Below are positions 1 through 7,916 of a stretch of DNA of 64,000 nt, one piece after another (the first letter of the stretch is position 1; every line of letters begins with the position of its first letter). Made by a program: the position numbers and the translations under genes. Source of the DNA: Micromonospora sp. LH3U1 (lineage in GTDB: Bacteria; Actinomycetota; Actinomycetes; Mycobacteriales; Micromonosporaceae); assembly GCF_028475105.1 (NCBI RefSeq), contig NZ_CP116936.1, forward strand, positions 5,021,501-5,085,500. The letters run 5' to 3'. The notes beneath the pieces were generated by a model that made no database searches, was not told where the DNA came from, and worked only from the letters and a program-made list of their open reading frames with translations.

Positions 1-754
1 CGCGGCGGGCGTCCCGGCGGGAGTGCTGGAACAGGAACAGGGCCAGCAGCGCGGCGACCTCGGACTGCTCGGGCATCAGCAGGTCGAGCAGCCGGGCAAG
101 CCGGACTGCCTCGTCGGCGAAGGCCGGCTCGCCGTCGGCGACGTAGCCTCGGGTGAACAGCAGGTACAGCACGGCGAGGACGCCGGGCAGCCGCTCGGTC
201 AGTGCCGGCCCGCTCGGCACCCGGTAGGGGATGCCGGCCTGCGTGATGCGGGTCCGGGCCCGGGTCAGCCGTCGGGTCATCGTCGAGTCACTGACCAGCA
301 GGAGCCGGGCGATGTCGGCGGTCGGCACACCGCAGACGGTCCGCAGCGTCAGCGCCACCCGGGCCTCGATCGCGAGCGCCGGGTGGCAGCAGGTGAAGAT
401 CAGGCGTAGTCGGTCGTCCGCCACGTCCTCCCCCACCTCAGGGTCGGGCTGCGCGTCCGTGGGCGTGAGTAGCGCCAGGTCGTGCAGCTTGCGGCGCTCC
501 ACGGTGGCCCGACGCAGCACGTCGAGTGCCCGGTTGCGGGCCACCGTCATGAGCCAGCCACCCGGGTTGGTCGGCACACCGTCGGCGGGCCAGCGCTCCA
601 GGGCGACGGCCAGCGCCTCCTGGGCGCAGTCCTCGGCCAGCGCCCAGTCCCCGGTCACCCGGATCAGGGTCGCGACGATCCTGGGGTACGCCTCGACGCC
701 AGCGGCCGCGACGGCCTCCGCCGCCGCCGCGCCGGCCGGTGCCTGGGTGCGCAT
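1..754 (-). CDS. ECF RNA polymerase sigma factor (ECF42-like), 3' end outside window
   Basis: The gene starts at ATG 754 and runs off the left edge, so only about 251 residues are visible. The N-terminal third reads as sigma region 2, with the segment GWLMTVARNRALDVLRR typical of ECF factors. A sigma region 4 helix-turn-helix follows (VCGVPTADIARLLLVSDST, then RRLTRARTRI). After that comes the long helical C-terminal extension (LPGVLAVLYLLFTRGY) found in ECF42-type sigmas. The preceding gene encodes a YCII/DGPF protein, the partner expected for this group. It should direct RNA polymerase to a small regulon; the target is not visible. No classical anti-sigma factor is adjacent. Confidence 0.88.
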   Translation of the reverse strand, partial: MRTQAPAGAAAAEAVAAAGVEAYPRIVATLIRVTGDWALAEDCAQEALAVALERWPADGVPTNPGGWLMTVARNRALDVLRRATVERRKLHDLALLTPTDAQPDPEVGEDVADDRLRLIFTCCHPALAIEARVALTLRTVCGVPTADIARLLLVSDSTMTRRLTRARTRITQAGIPYRVPSGPALTERLPGVLAVLYLLFTRGYVADGEPAFADEAVRLARLLDLLMPEQSEVAALLALFLFQHSRRDARR

Positions 755-782
755 CGGCCGGCGCCGCGATGTGGACAACCCG

Positions 783-1118
783 TCAGGCGGGCAGGTCCGC
801 GAACGGGCGCAGTTCCAGCCGCCCGTGGCGGGCCATCGGGTGTGCCCGCGCCACCTCGATCGCCTCGTCCAGGTCAGCGCAGTCGAGCAGGTCGAAGCCC
901 ACGATCACCTCAGTGGTCTCCGCGAACGGCCCCTCGGAGACGAGCAGCTCGCCGGCGCGTACCCGGACCGTGGTGGCCGCGCTGGTCGGAGCCAGCGGGT
1001 CGCCGTCGAGGCGGCGACCACGGGCGTCGTTCTCAGCCACCCACTTGTCGATGTCGGGTACGTCGGTCGGGTCGGTGTCCGGCTCGCTGTCGGTGCAGAC
1101 GAACATCATGTACTTCAT
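783..1118 (-). CDS. YCII-related (DGPF domain) protein
   Basis: This is a 111-residue protein beginning MKYMMFVCTDSEP and carrying the DGPF-family pattern (GELLVSEGPFAETTEVIVGF, then DEAIEVARAHPMARHGRLELRPF). I chose ATG 1118 because GGGAG lies about 7 bases upstream; a longer open frame from 1190 lacks such a site. The gene sits 28 bases upstream of the ECF sigma start on the same strand. DGPF proteins are regularly encoded beside ECF41/42 sigma factors. Their biochemical role is not settled; a dimeric ferredoxin-like fold is known, and a regulatory or small-molecule function is inferred. Confidence 0.85.
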   Translation of the reverse strand: MKYMMFVCTDSEPDTDPTDVPDIDKWVAENDARGRRLDGDPLAPTSAATTVRVRAGELLVSEGPFAETTEVIVGFDLLDCADLDEAIEVARAHPMARHGRLELRPFADLPA

Positions 1119-1213
1119 CTGGTCGCTCCCTGGTGTCTTCGGGTATCGCCAGCATGACGATCGGCCGAGGCCATTCCGGACAGCCTCCACCGGAAAACCT
1201 CGCCGATCATCGG

Positions 1214-1825
1214 TCAGTTGTCGCCGGCGGCGCGGCGGCGGGCCTCGCGGGTCTTCATGGCGTGCTCCATCAGCGTGACGAGCACCTCCTTGCTGGACTC
1301 CCGCTGCCGGGCGTCGCAGAGCAGCACCGGCACCCCCGGGTCCAGGTTCAGCGCGGCCTGCACCTCGTCGAGCCGGTAGTGCCGGGCGCCCTCGAAGCAG
1401 TTCACCGCGACCACGAAGGGCGTGCCCCGGCCCTCGAAGTAGTCGATCGACGGGAAGCAGTCGGCGAGCCGGCGGGTGTCAGCAAGCACCACCGCGCCGA
1501 TGGCGCCCAACGCCAGCTCGTCCCAGACGAACCAGAACCGGTCCTGCCCGGGCGTACCGAACAGGTACAGCACCAGGTCATCACTGATGGTGATCCGGCC
1601 GAAGTCCATGGCCACGGTGGTGGTGGTCTTACCCTCCACCCCGGACAGGTCGTCGATGCCGACCCCCGACTCCGTCAGCACCTCCTCGGTGCGCAACGGC
1701 CGGGTTTCGCTGACCGCGCCGACCATGGTCGTCTTGCCCACACCGAAACCGCCAGCGACCAGGATCTTGATCGCGGTGGGCAGTGGGGTCGCTCCCGCCG
1801 GCCGGTCAGAGTGCCCGTAGTCCAT
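1214..1825 (-). CDS. cvnD: Conservon small GTPase-like protein (CvnD)
   Basis: This 203-residue ATP/GTP-binding protein has a P-loop GGFGVGKTT at residues 25-33, a switch-type motif TPGQDRF, and a VNCFEGA segment where Ras-like proteins carry N-K-x-D. It is the last gene of the four-gene conservon and overlaps cvnC by 20 bases, which suggests translational coupling. In Streptomyces, conservon products form a membrane-associated complex that resembles G-protein-coupled signalling. The P-loop and the gene order are seen directly; the signalling role is family knowledge. Confidence 0.93.
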   Translation of the reverse strand: MDYGHSDRPAGATPLPTAIKILVAGGFGVGKTTMVGAVSETRPLRTEEVLTESGVGIDDLSGVEGKTTTTVAMDFGRITISDDLVLYLFGTPGQDRFWFVWDELALGAIGAVVLADTRRLADCFPSIDYFEGRGTPFVVAVNCFEGARHYRLDEVQAALNLDPGVPVLLCDARQRESSKEVLVTLMEHAMKTREARRRAAGDN

Positions 1826-2192
1826 TGATTACCGCCTCGAAGATGCTGTTGTCGGGAAGTCCGGCCGTGGTCTGCGGCTCGCGGACCTGCACCAGGCTGC
1901 GGGCCGCCAAATCACCGAGGAGCACCCGGATGGTGCCCACCGGCAGGTCGAGATGAGCGGCGATCTCGGCGACGGACTGTATGCGCTGACACAGCCCGAC
2001 GATCGCCAGGTGCTCCGGACCGATACCGACCTCCGGCGTGACCTCGGCTCGGGTCGCGGTGACCAGGGAGATCAGATCGAACGTGCCGGTGACCGGGCGG
2101 GCCCGACCGCGCGTCATCGCGTACGGACGCACCACCGGACCCGCATGGTCATCCACCCACTGATGGTCTGCGGACTCCCCCTGGACCGTCAT
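1806..2192 (-). CDS. cvnC: Conservon DUF742 protein (CvnC)
   Basis: This 128-residue DUF742 protein has a central winged-helix-like segment (QSVAEIAAHLDLPVGTIRVL) followed by the conserved ending that contains NSIFEAVINGL. It begins 5 bases after the stop of cvnB and its 3' end overlaps the start of cvnD. The DUF742 family occurs almost only in conservons. It is thought to bind the GTPase or kinase partner, and its DNA-binding ability is unproven. The full set in standard order makes this call firm. Confidence 0.92.
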   Translation of the reverse strand: MTVQGESADHQWVDDHAGPVVRPYAMTRGRARPVTGTFDLISLVTATRAEVTPEVGIGPEHLAIVGLCQRIQSVAEIAAHLDLPVGTIRVLLGDLAARSLVQVREPQTTAGLPDNSIFEAVINGLRAL

Positions 2193-2197
2193 CGCCG

Positions 2198-2620
2198 CTA
2201 CCTCTCGCCGGCCGGCTGCTCGGTGCCACGGGACGGGGATGCGACGTACTTGCCGACGCGGGTGACCAGCATCGCCATCTCGTAGGCGATCAGACCGACG
2301 TCGGCGTCCTCGGTGGCCAGCACCGCCAGGCAGGCGTTGCGGCCGGCTGCGGTGACGAACAGGAACGACGACTGCATCTCGATGATGGTCTGCTGCACCT
2401 GCCCGCCGCCGAAGCGCTTACCGGCGCCTCGGGCGAGACTCTGGATACCGGCGGCCATCGCGGCGAGGTGCTCACCGTCGTCTCGGCTCAACCCCTGGGA
2501 GGAGGCCATCATCAGGCCGTCGGTGGAGAGCGCGACCGCGTGCTCGGCCTGCTTCACCCGGCCCACCAGGTCATCCAGCAACCACGTCAGGTCGGCACTC
2601 GAAGCCGTCTTCTGGGTCAC
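2198..2620 (-). CDS. cvnB: Roadblock/LC7 domain protein of the conservon (CvnB)
   Basis: This 140-residue single-domain roadblock/LC7 protein begins MTQKTASSADLTWLLDDLV and contains HAVALSTDGLMMASSQGL and the following helices typical of the family. Roadblock proteins such as MglB regulate small GTPases, and here the partner would be CvnD encoded two genes downstream. Ninety bases separate it from the end of the histidine kinase gene, and 5 bases from cvnC. It is probably cytoplasmic and recruited to the membrane by the kinase. Confidence 0.93.
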   Translation of the reverse strand: MTQKTASSADLTWLLDDLVGRVKQAEHAVALSTDGLMMASSQGLSRDDGEHLAAMAAGIQSLARGAGKRFGGGQVQQTIIEMQSSFLFVTAAGRNACLAVLATEDADVGLIAYEMAMLVTRVGKYVASPSRGTEQPAGER

Positions 2621-2710
2621 TTCGTCGTCCTCTTCTCGCCCGGCTGTGCGCCGTGTTCGTCTGGGGCTTGACCGTCACACCGCGCGGGAACCCGCGTCGT
2701 CGGTGCGCCG

Positions 2711-5266
2711 TCAGGTCGCTTGTGGATCCTCGTCGGTCGGCTCGTCAGGCGCCGCCGCCGGAGCGCCGGAAGCGCCGCCGAGCAGCCGAGCCGCGTCGGT
2801 CCGACCACGCCGGGTGCCGGTCTGGTAGGAGCTCATCATCCGGCGTACCTGCTCCGGTGGACGCACCACATCCTCGTCGTCGGTCTCCGCCACCGCTGGG
2901 TCGTCCAGCAGCTCGGGGACGATGTTCGCCTGTCGGACCCGGACGGGCAGGCCCGAGTCGGTCTGTTCCGCCTCGGCGCGGGCGGACGCCGGATCACCGT
3001 CGCCGGATTCGACCGGCGCGTCGGTGTGATTCGCCGGTCGGGTGCGGTCGACCGCGGGCAGGCCGGCGGGTGTCGTCGGGACTTCCAGGGCTGGCTGGGC
3101 CGGGCCCCGCCGGGCACGGGTGGGCAGCTCGGGCGTACCGGTGGTCGGTGTCGTCCGCTGTCGGGTGGGCAGCACGGTCTCGGTCTCAGCCTCGTCGGCC
3201 GGGGTGGCGAAGTCCGCCGACATCGGCGCCGGGCCGACCGGGGCCGGTACGTCCGGCGCCGCGCTCGTCGGTGCGGCCAACGCGACCGGTGCGAGGAGGG
3301 CCGGGCGGCCGGTGTCGGCGGAGGGCGCCGACGGCATCGGGATGGCCGTACCGGCCCGGAACGCGCCGGAGTCCTCCGGGCCAGCGCCGGTCTCGGTGAC
3401 CAGCTCCAGCGGGATCAGCACGACCGCCGTGGTGCCGCCGTACGCGGACTCCTTCAGCCGTACCCGCACGCCGTGCCGCTCGGTCAGCCGGCTCACCACG
3501 TAGAGCCCGAGGCGGGCGGCGTTGGCGAGGTTCAGCTCGGACTGGTCGACGATCCGGTGGTTCGCCGCGGCCAGGTCCTCGTCGCTCATGCCGAGGCCCC
3601 GGTCCTCGATCTCGATGGCGAACCCGTTGGCCACCAACTGGCCGCGGACCTCGACCGTCGTGTGCGGCGGGGAGAACGACAGGCCGTTCTCGATCAGCTC
3701 GGCGAGCAGGTGGATGATGTCGCCGACCGCGCGGCCGGCGAGCGAGATCGGCCCGAGCGGCAGCACGTTGACCCGGGTGTAATCCTCCACCTCGGCCACG
3801 GCACCGCGCACCACGTCGACCATGGGGACGTTGCGCCGCCAGGCCCGACCGGGGGTGGAGCCGGAGAGCACGATCAGGTTTTCCGCGTTACGCCGCATCC
3901 GGGTGGCCAGGTGGTCGACCCGGAACAGGTCCTCCAGCTCCTCCGCGTCGTGTTCGCGGCGCTCCATCGCGTCCAGCAGGGTGAGCTGGCGGTGGACGAG
4001 CGCCTGCGTCCGTCGGGCCAGGCTGAGGAAGACCTCGCGGACGTTGCGGCGCAGGTCGGCCTGCTCGATGGCCGTACGCACGGCGGTTTCCTGAACGGCG
4101 TTGAACGCCTTGCCGACCTGGCCGATCTCGTCGGTGCCGAACTCCAGCGGGGGCGCCTCGGTGGCCACGTCGACCTCCTCGCCGCGCCCGAGCCGCTCCA
4201 CCACCCGCGGCAGCCGCTCGTCGGCGAGCTGCCAGGCGGCCTGGCGCAGCCGGTCCAGCTGGCGCAGCAGGGTCCGTGCCGTGGTGATCGAGACGACGAC
4301 GGAGGCGATGACGGCGAGCAGGCCCAGACCGGTGGCGAGCACCAGGCGAACGACGACCATCACGGCCACGCCGGTGGCCCGGCCCACGATGCCCTCGCCG
4401 CCGGCGGTCACCGCGTCGTTCACCTCGGCCAGCGCCGGCTCGACCGTTCCGCGCCACTGTTCGGAGCCGATCGGCAACTGGGTCGACGGCCGGCCCTCAC
4501 GGATGATGCTGTCCTGTACGGCGCGCAGTCGGGTGAACTCCTCGCCCTCGACGAGCTCCCGGTAGCGGCGTTGGTCGGCGTCGGCGAGCCGGACGCGGGC
4601 CTCCTCGCCGACGAACCGCTCGGCGCCGACCAGGGCGACGTACCGGGCGTACTCGGGACCACTCATCCGGCCGTTGCCGAAGAGGCCGCTGAGTAGCGCA
4701 TCCTCCTGGGAGATCAGCTCCTTCATCCGGTTGAGCTGGATGAGGGCGGCCGCTTCGCCGGCGATCGTCTTGTCGTCCAGACTGCCCGTGACGTCGTAGA
4801 TCTGGAAGATCGACTCGATCGCGCCGGTGTACGCCTCGGCGGCGGCGATCCGGTCGATCTTGCGGTTCAGCACCTCCGCACGGGTCTGCTGAAGTGCGTC
4901 GATCTGGGCGATCGTCGCGTCGAGCTGGACGTCGAGTGCGGAGCTGCCGGCCACGTCGACCTGCCAGTTACGGACCGAGGCACCGAACTCATCGGCCAAC
5001 TTGACGGCCTTGCCCTGCTCGGCCTCGAGTGCCGTCCGCTGCGCGGCTCCGGGATTGCTCAGGTACGTCTGGGTCAACCGCCGCTCCACCTGGAGCTCCT
5101 GCAGCAGCGGCTCGCTCGGGGCGTAGACCTTGCTGTTGAGCAACTGGACACCGAGCAGGTTGAACCCGTCCCGCAGGGTGACCCACGCCGCGAACATCCA
5201 GAGCGCGACCAGGGAGAGCAGTAGGGCGACAACCTTGGTGCGGATACTCGTACCGCGAGAACGCAT
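2711..5266 (-). CDS. cvnA: Conservon sensor histidine kinase with NIT sensing domain (CvnA)
   Basis: This 851-residue membrane kinase has a first membrane segment at about 11-31, an extracytoplasmic helical nitrate/nitrite-sensing-like domain to about 290, and a second membrane segment at about 297-325. A HAMP-like linker follows, then a dimerisation region containing FRVDHLATRMRRNAENL and an ATPase domain with ELIENGLSFSPP (N box) and DRGLGM (G1 box). The last 230 residues are Pro/Ala/Thr-rich and probably disordered, as is usual for CvnA. No response regulator is adjacent, which fits conservons, where the signal passes to CvnB-D. The natural ligand is unknown. Confidence 0.94.
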   Translation of the reverse strand: MRSRGTSIRTKVVALLLSLVALWMFAAWVTLRDGFNLLGVQLLNSKVYAPSEPLLQELQVERRLTQTYLSNPGAAQRTALEAEQGKAVKLADEFGASVRNWQVDVAGSSALDVQLDATIAQIDALQQTRAEVLNRKIDRIAAAEAYTGAIESIFQIYDVTGSLDDKTIAGEAAALIQLNRMKELISQEDALLSGLFGNGRMSGPEYARYVALVGAERFVGEEARVRLADADQRRYRELVEGEEFTRLRAVQDSIIREGRPSTQLPIGSEQWRGTVEPALAEVNDAVTAGGEGIVGRATGVAVMVVVRLVLATGLGLLAVIASVVVSITTARTLLRQLDRLRQAAWQLADERLPRVVERLGRGEEVDVATEAPPLEFGTDEIGQVGKAFNAVQETAVRTAIEQADLRRNVREVFLSLARRTQALVHRQLTLLDAMERREHDAEELEDLFRVDHLATRMRRNAENLIVLSGSTPGRAWRRNVPMVDVVRGAVAEVEDYTRVNVLPLGPISLAGRAVGDIIHLLAELIENGLSFSPPHTTVEVRGQLVANGFAIEIEDRGLGMSDEDLAAANHRIVDQSELNLANAARLGLYVVSRLTERHGVRVRLKESAYGGTTAVVLIPLELVTETGAGPEDSGAFRAGTAIPMPSAPSADTGRPALLAPVALAAPTSAAPDVPAPVGPAPMSADFATPADEAETETVLPTRQRTTPTTGTPELPTRARRGPAQPALEVPTTPAGLPAVDRTRPANHTDAPVESGDGDPASARAEAEQTDSGLPVRVRQANIVPELLDDPAVAETDDEDVVRPPEQVRRMMSSYQTGTRRGRTDAARLLGGASGAPAAAPDEPTDEDPQAT

Positions 5267-5389
5267 TGAACCGTCCCAGGCCGGGCGTTGACTCAGCTCA
5301 TCAACGGGTGATCATAAGGGCAACGTCCCACCGCAGCGGGGCATACGGGGCTGAGGCTCTGCGTACGCTAGCAGTGTCCACACAACCCC

Positions 5390-7006
5390 TCAAGTTGTTG
5401 TTTTTGTTGCCTGGTAACCGCAATCCACCACCGATCGGTCGACCTCGGTGGTGCGGAGGCCGGCCAGGCGGCAGGCGGCCAGCACCGCGGCGCGAACGAT
5501 GACGGTCGGACAGTACAGCTCCTTGCCGTACCACAGTGGAGGGTGCTCCCGATCGGCGGATTCATGCAGGTAGGTGTGCCCACGGGCCAGGGCGTCGTCG
5601 ACCCACGGCACCGTCGCCGGCACCGCCAACAGCACCTGCAGGGCGTACGCCGTCTCCTCGGCGGTGCCGTTCCACCGCCCCCACGAGCCGTCCGCCCGCT
5701 GGCTGTTCAACACCCAGCCGGCGGCCCGGTCCACTGCCTCGGCGGCCGCCGCGCTCCGCCCGAACTCCGTCAGCGCCAGCACGCAGCAGGCGGTGGCGTA
5801 GTACGGCGAGGCGTGCCAGCGGTCCTGCCAGGCGCCGTCCGCGCGCTGATGCCCGGGCAGGACCGCGCTCAGCCGGTCGACCGTCCGGTGGTAGCGCGCG
5901 TCCGCGTCCGGGTGCCGGGTCAGGTGCTGACCGAAGGCGTCCAGCACGTGGGCGTTGGTGGTGACCGAGAAGCCGTCCTCTCCCGGCCAGGTGCAGAAGC
6001 CGCCGGTCGTCTCGTACGCCCAGAGGCTGGCGGGGTCGGCCGGGCGGCCGAGCCGGGCCAGCGCGTCGAGTGACACCGCGGTGGTGTCGGCGTCCGTCGG
6101 TAGGCCGTCGCCGGTGGCGATGCCCTGGGCGCTGGTGGCAGCGGTCAGGCTCGCCAGGACGGAGGTCGGCGGGTTGATCGCGACACCGGCGCGGCGCAGG
6201 CCGCTCAGCACCCAGGCCCGCTCGAAGACGGTGATCGGGGCCGGGCAGGGCACCGGGCCGCCACCGTCGCGGATCAACGTCTGCAGGAAGGCGTGCGCGG
6301 CGGGTCCGGCGGCCGGGCCGGCCGCGGTCAGCCAGGTCGCGGTCGCGGCGGGCGAGGCGCCGACCGCGGTGAGCGTCGGCCCCGCGCCCGCGGGTGTCGC
6401 GTCCAGGATCTCGTAGAAGTGGGCCAGCTTCGGCGGCAGCGCCGTTCCGGCGGCCACTGCGGACCGCACCGCGCGCAGCCGGTCCCGGTTGAGCCCGGCG
6501 GGCAGCGGCAACGGCGGGCGGGGCAGTCGGTCGGCGGTGGCCCGCTCCAGCCCGGCGAGCCGGTCGTTGATCGTGTCGACCAGCGCCGGAACGATGAGAT
6601 CCAGCGCGGGGGTGTCCGGCAGAGTCCGTGCGTCGGTGGGGAGCAGCGTGCCGACGAGCGCGCCGAGCCCACGGGCCACCGGGGCGAGCAGCTCCGTCCC
6701 GGCCCGGCCGTCGGCCAGCGCGGCGAGCAGCGCGTCGGTGGCGCTCAGCGTCGGCACCAGGGCGTACCCCTCGGGTGGGCCCCACGCCCCGTCCGGGCGC
6801 TGACTGCGCAGCAGGAACGCGATCCGCTGGTGGTGCCCGGTCAGCCAGGGAGCGACGGCGACCAGCCGCCCGGTCTCGTACACCGACGCGGCGACCTGCC
6901 CCCACGGCCGCAGGCCAAGGCCGGCGATCAACTCGCGGGCGGCGTCGGCGACCGGGTCGGCGGCGGTCGCCGCGTCGGCGAACACCCGGGTGGCGCCGTC
7001 ACTCAT
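5390..7006 (-). CDS. Class II diterpene cyclase (copalyl diphosphate synthase-like)
   Basis: This protein of about 538 residues belongs to the squalene-hopene/copalyl diphosphate cyclase fold. It has several QW-type repeats (SQRPDGAWGPP, HQRADGAWQDRW, SQRADGSWGRWNG). The catalytic acid motif near residue 305 reads DADTTA, a D-x-D-T-T version of the usual D-x-D-D. It should protonate and cyclise GGPP to a bicyclic diphosphate for the neighbouring class I enzyme. The ATG at 7006 (a GTG lies at 7009) follows a GGGGAG stretch and overlaps the end of the class I gene, so the two are coupled. The exact product cannot be read from sequence. Confidence 0.88.
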   Translation of the reverse strand: MSDGATRVFADAATAADPVADAARELIAGLGLRPWGQVAASVYETGRLVAVAPWLTGHHQRIAFLLRSQRPDGAWGPPEGYALVPTLSATDALLAALADGRAGTELLAPVARGLGALVGTLLPTDARTLPDTPALDLIVPALVDTINDRLAGLERATADRLPRPPLPLPAGLNRDRLRAVRSAVAAGTALPPKLAHFYEILDATPAGAGPTLTAVGASPAATATWLTAAGPAAGPAAHAFLQTLIRDGGGPVPCPAPITVFERAWVLSGLRRAGVAINPPTSVLASLTAATSAQGIATGDGLPTDADTTAVSLDALARLGRPADPASLWAYETTGGFCTWPGEDGFSVTTNAHVLDAFGQHLTRHPDADARYHRTVDRLSAVLPGHQRADGAWQDRWHASPYYATACCVLALTEFGRSAAAAEAVDRAAGWVLNSQRADGSWGRWNGTAEETAYALQVLLAVPATVPWVDDALARGHTYLHESADREHPPLWYGKELYCPTVIVRAAVLAACRLAGLRTTEVDRSVVDCGYQATKTTT

Positions 7007-7916
7007 CACGCTCCCCCCAGAAGTCCGACAGTTGGTAGAAGCCGCCGGTGAAGGAGATCTGCCGGTTGAGGTAGTCCGCCTGGCGGGGGCACCGCTCGGC
7101 GAGGGCGGCCAGGTCCCCCCGGGACCGGGCGGTCAGCTCGGCCAGCCGGTCGTGCACCTGCGCCGGGTCGTCGACAAGCGAAAGGGCGTTCAGGTCACCC
7201 CACTCGGCGTCGCGCCCCTGCGTGGCGAGGTCGTTGACCAGCCGCAGCACCCGCTGCACGCCACGTCCGGCGTCCAGCAGGTCGGTCAACTGGGCGAGTG
7301 TCCGGTCGTCGCCGGTGGCGATCCAGTGCGTGACGTTGACGAAGGAGCAGGCGAGGTTGTCGGCGTTGTCCAGGTAGCGGTCCAGGTCTGGCAGACGCCG
7401 CCCGGTGGCCGGGTCGGTCGGCAGGTTCTTCCAGTCCCACTCCCGGGCCACGGCGGCGAGCATCCGGGCCAGCTCGTCGCGCCAGATCGGCCGCAGCCGG
7501 GCGAACGCCGACACGGTCGTCAACTCGTCGCGCAGGTCGGCCAGTAGCCGCGCCAGGTGCCGACCCGGCGGCGGTGCGGCGCCGTCGGCCACCGCGAGGC
7601 AGTCGGTCACCACCGCCCGAACGTCGTCGACAGACCGGGCGAGGTAATCGACCTGCCAGTCGGCCGCGAAGACCCAGAGCAGGGTACGGGTGGTGATCCG
7701 CAGCTCGGCGGCGGTGTGCCATGGCGCGGTGAAGGCGATCGCGGTGGCCACCGAGCTGAGCAGCGCCGCATCGAACGGTGCGGCGTCGAAGAGCTCCGGG
7801 TGGGCGGCGGTGACGTCCTGGAGGTCGCGTACGCCGCGCACGGCGAGCGCGCATACCCGGCCCTGCTCGGCGACGGCGTCCTGACCGGCCCGCGCCGGTC
7901 GCGGGGTCTCCGTCAC
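6999..7916 (-). CDS. Class I terpene synthase (diterpene synthase-like)
   Basis: This 305-residue all-helical protein has two metal-binding motifs of class I terpene synthases. An aspartate motif near residue 85 reads ADWQVDY (DxxxD rather than DDxxD), and the NSE/DTE-type motif near 226 reads NDLATQGRD. I took GTG 7916 as the start because it forms a GTGA overlap with the P450 stop; the longer open frame upstream lies inside the P450. It should ionise the bicyclic diphosphate made by the class II cyclase. The pair resembles the Salinispora isopimaradiene enzymes as I recall them. No GGPP synthase gene is present in this window. Confidence 0.86.
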   Translation of the reverse strand: MTETPRPARAGQDAVAEQGRVCALAVRGVRDLQDVTAAHPELFDAAPFDAALLSSVATAIAFTAPWHTAAELRITTRTLLWVFAADWQVDYLARSVDDVRAVVTDCLAVADGAAPPPGRHLARLLADLRDELTTVSAFARLRPIWRDELARMLAAVAREWDWKNLPTDPATGRRLPDLDRYLDNADNLACSFVNVTHWIATGDDRTLAQLTDLLDAGRGVQRVLRLVNDLATQGRDAEWGDLNALSLVDDPAQVHDRLAELTARSRGDLAALAERCPRQADYLNRQISFTGGFYQLSDFWGERDE

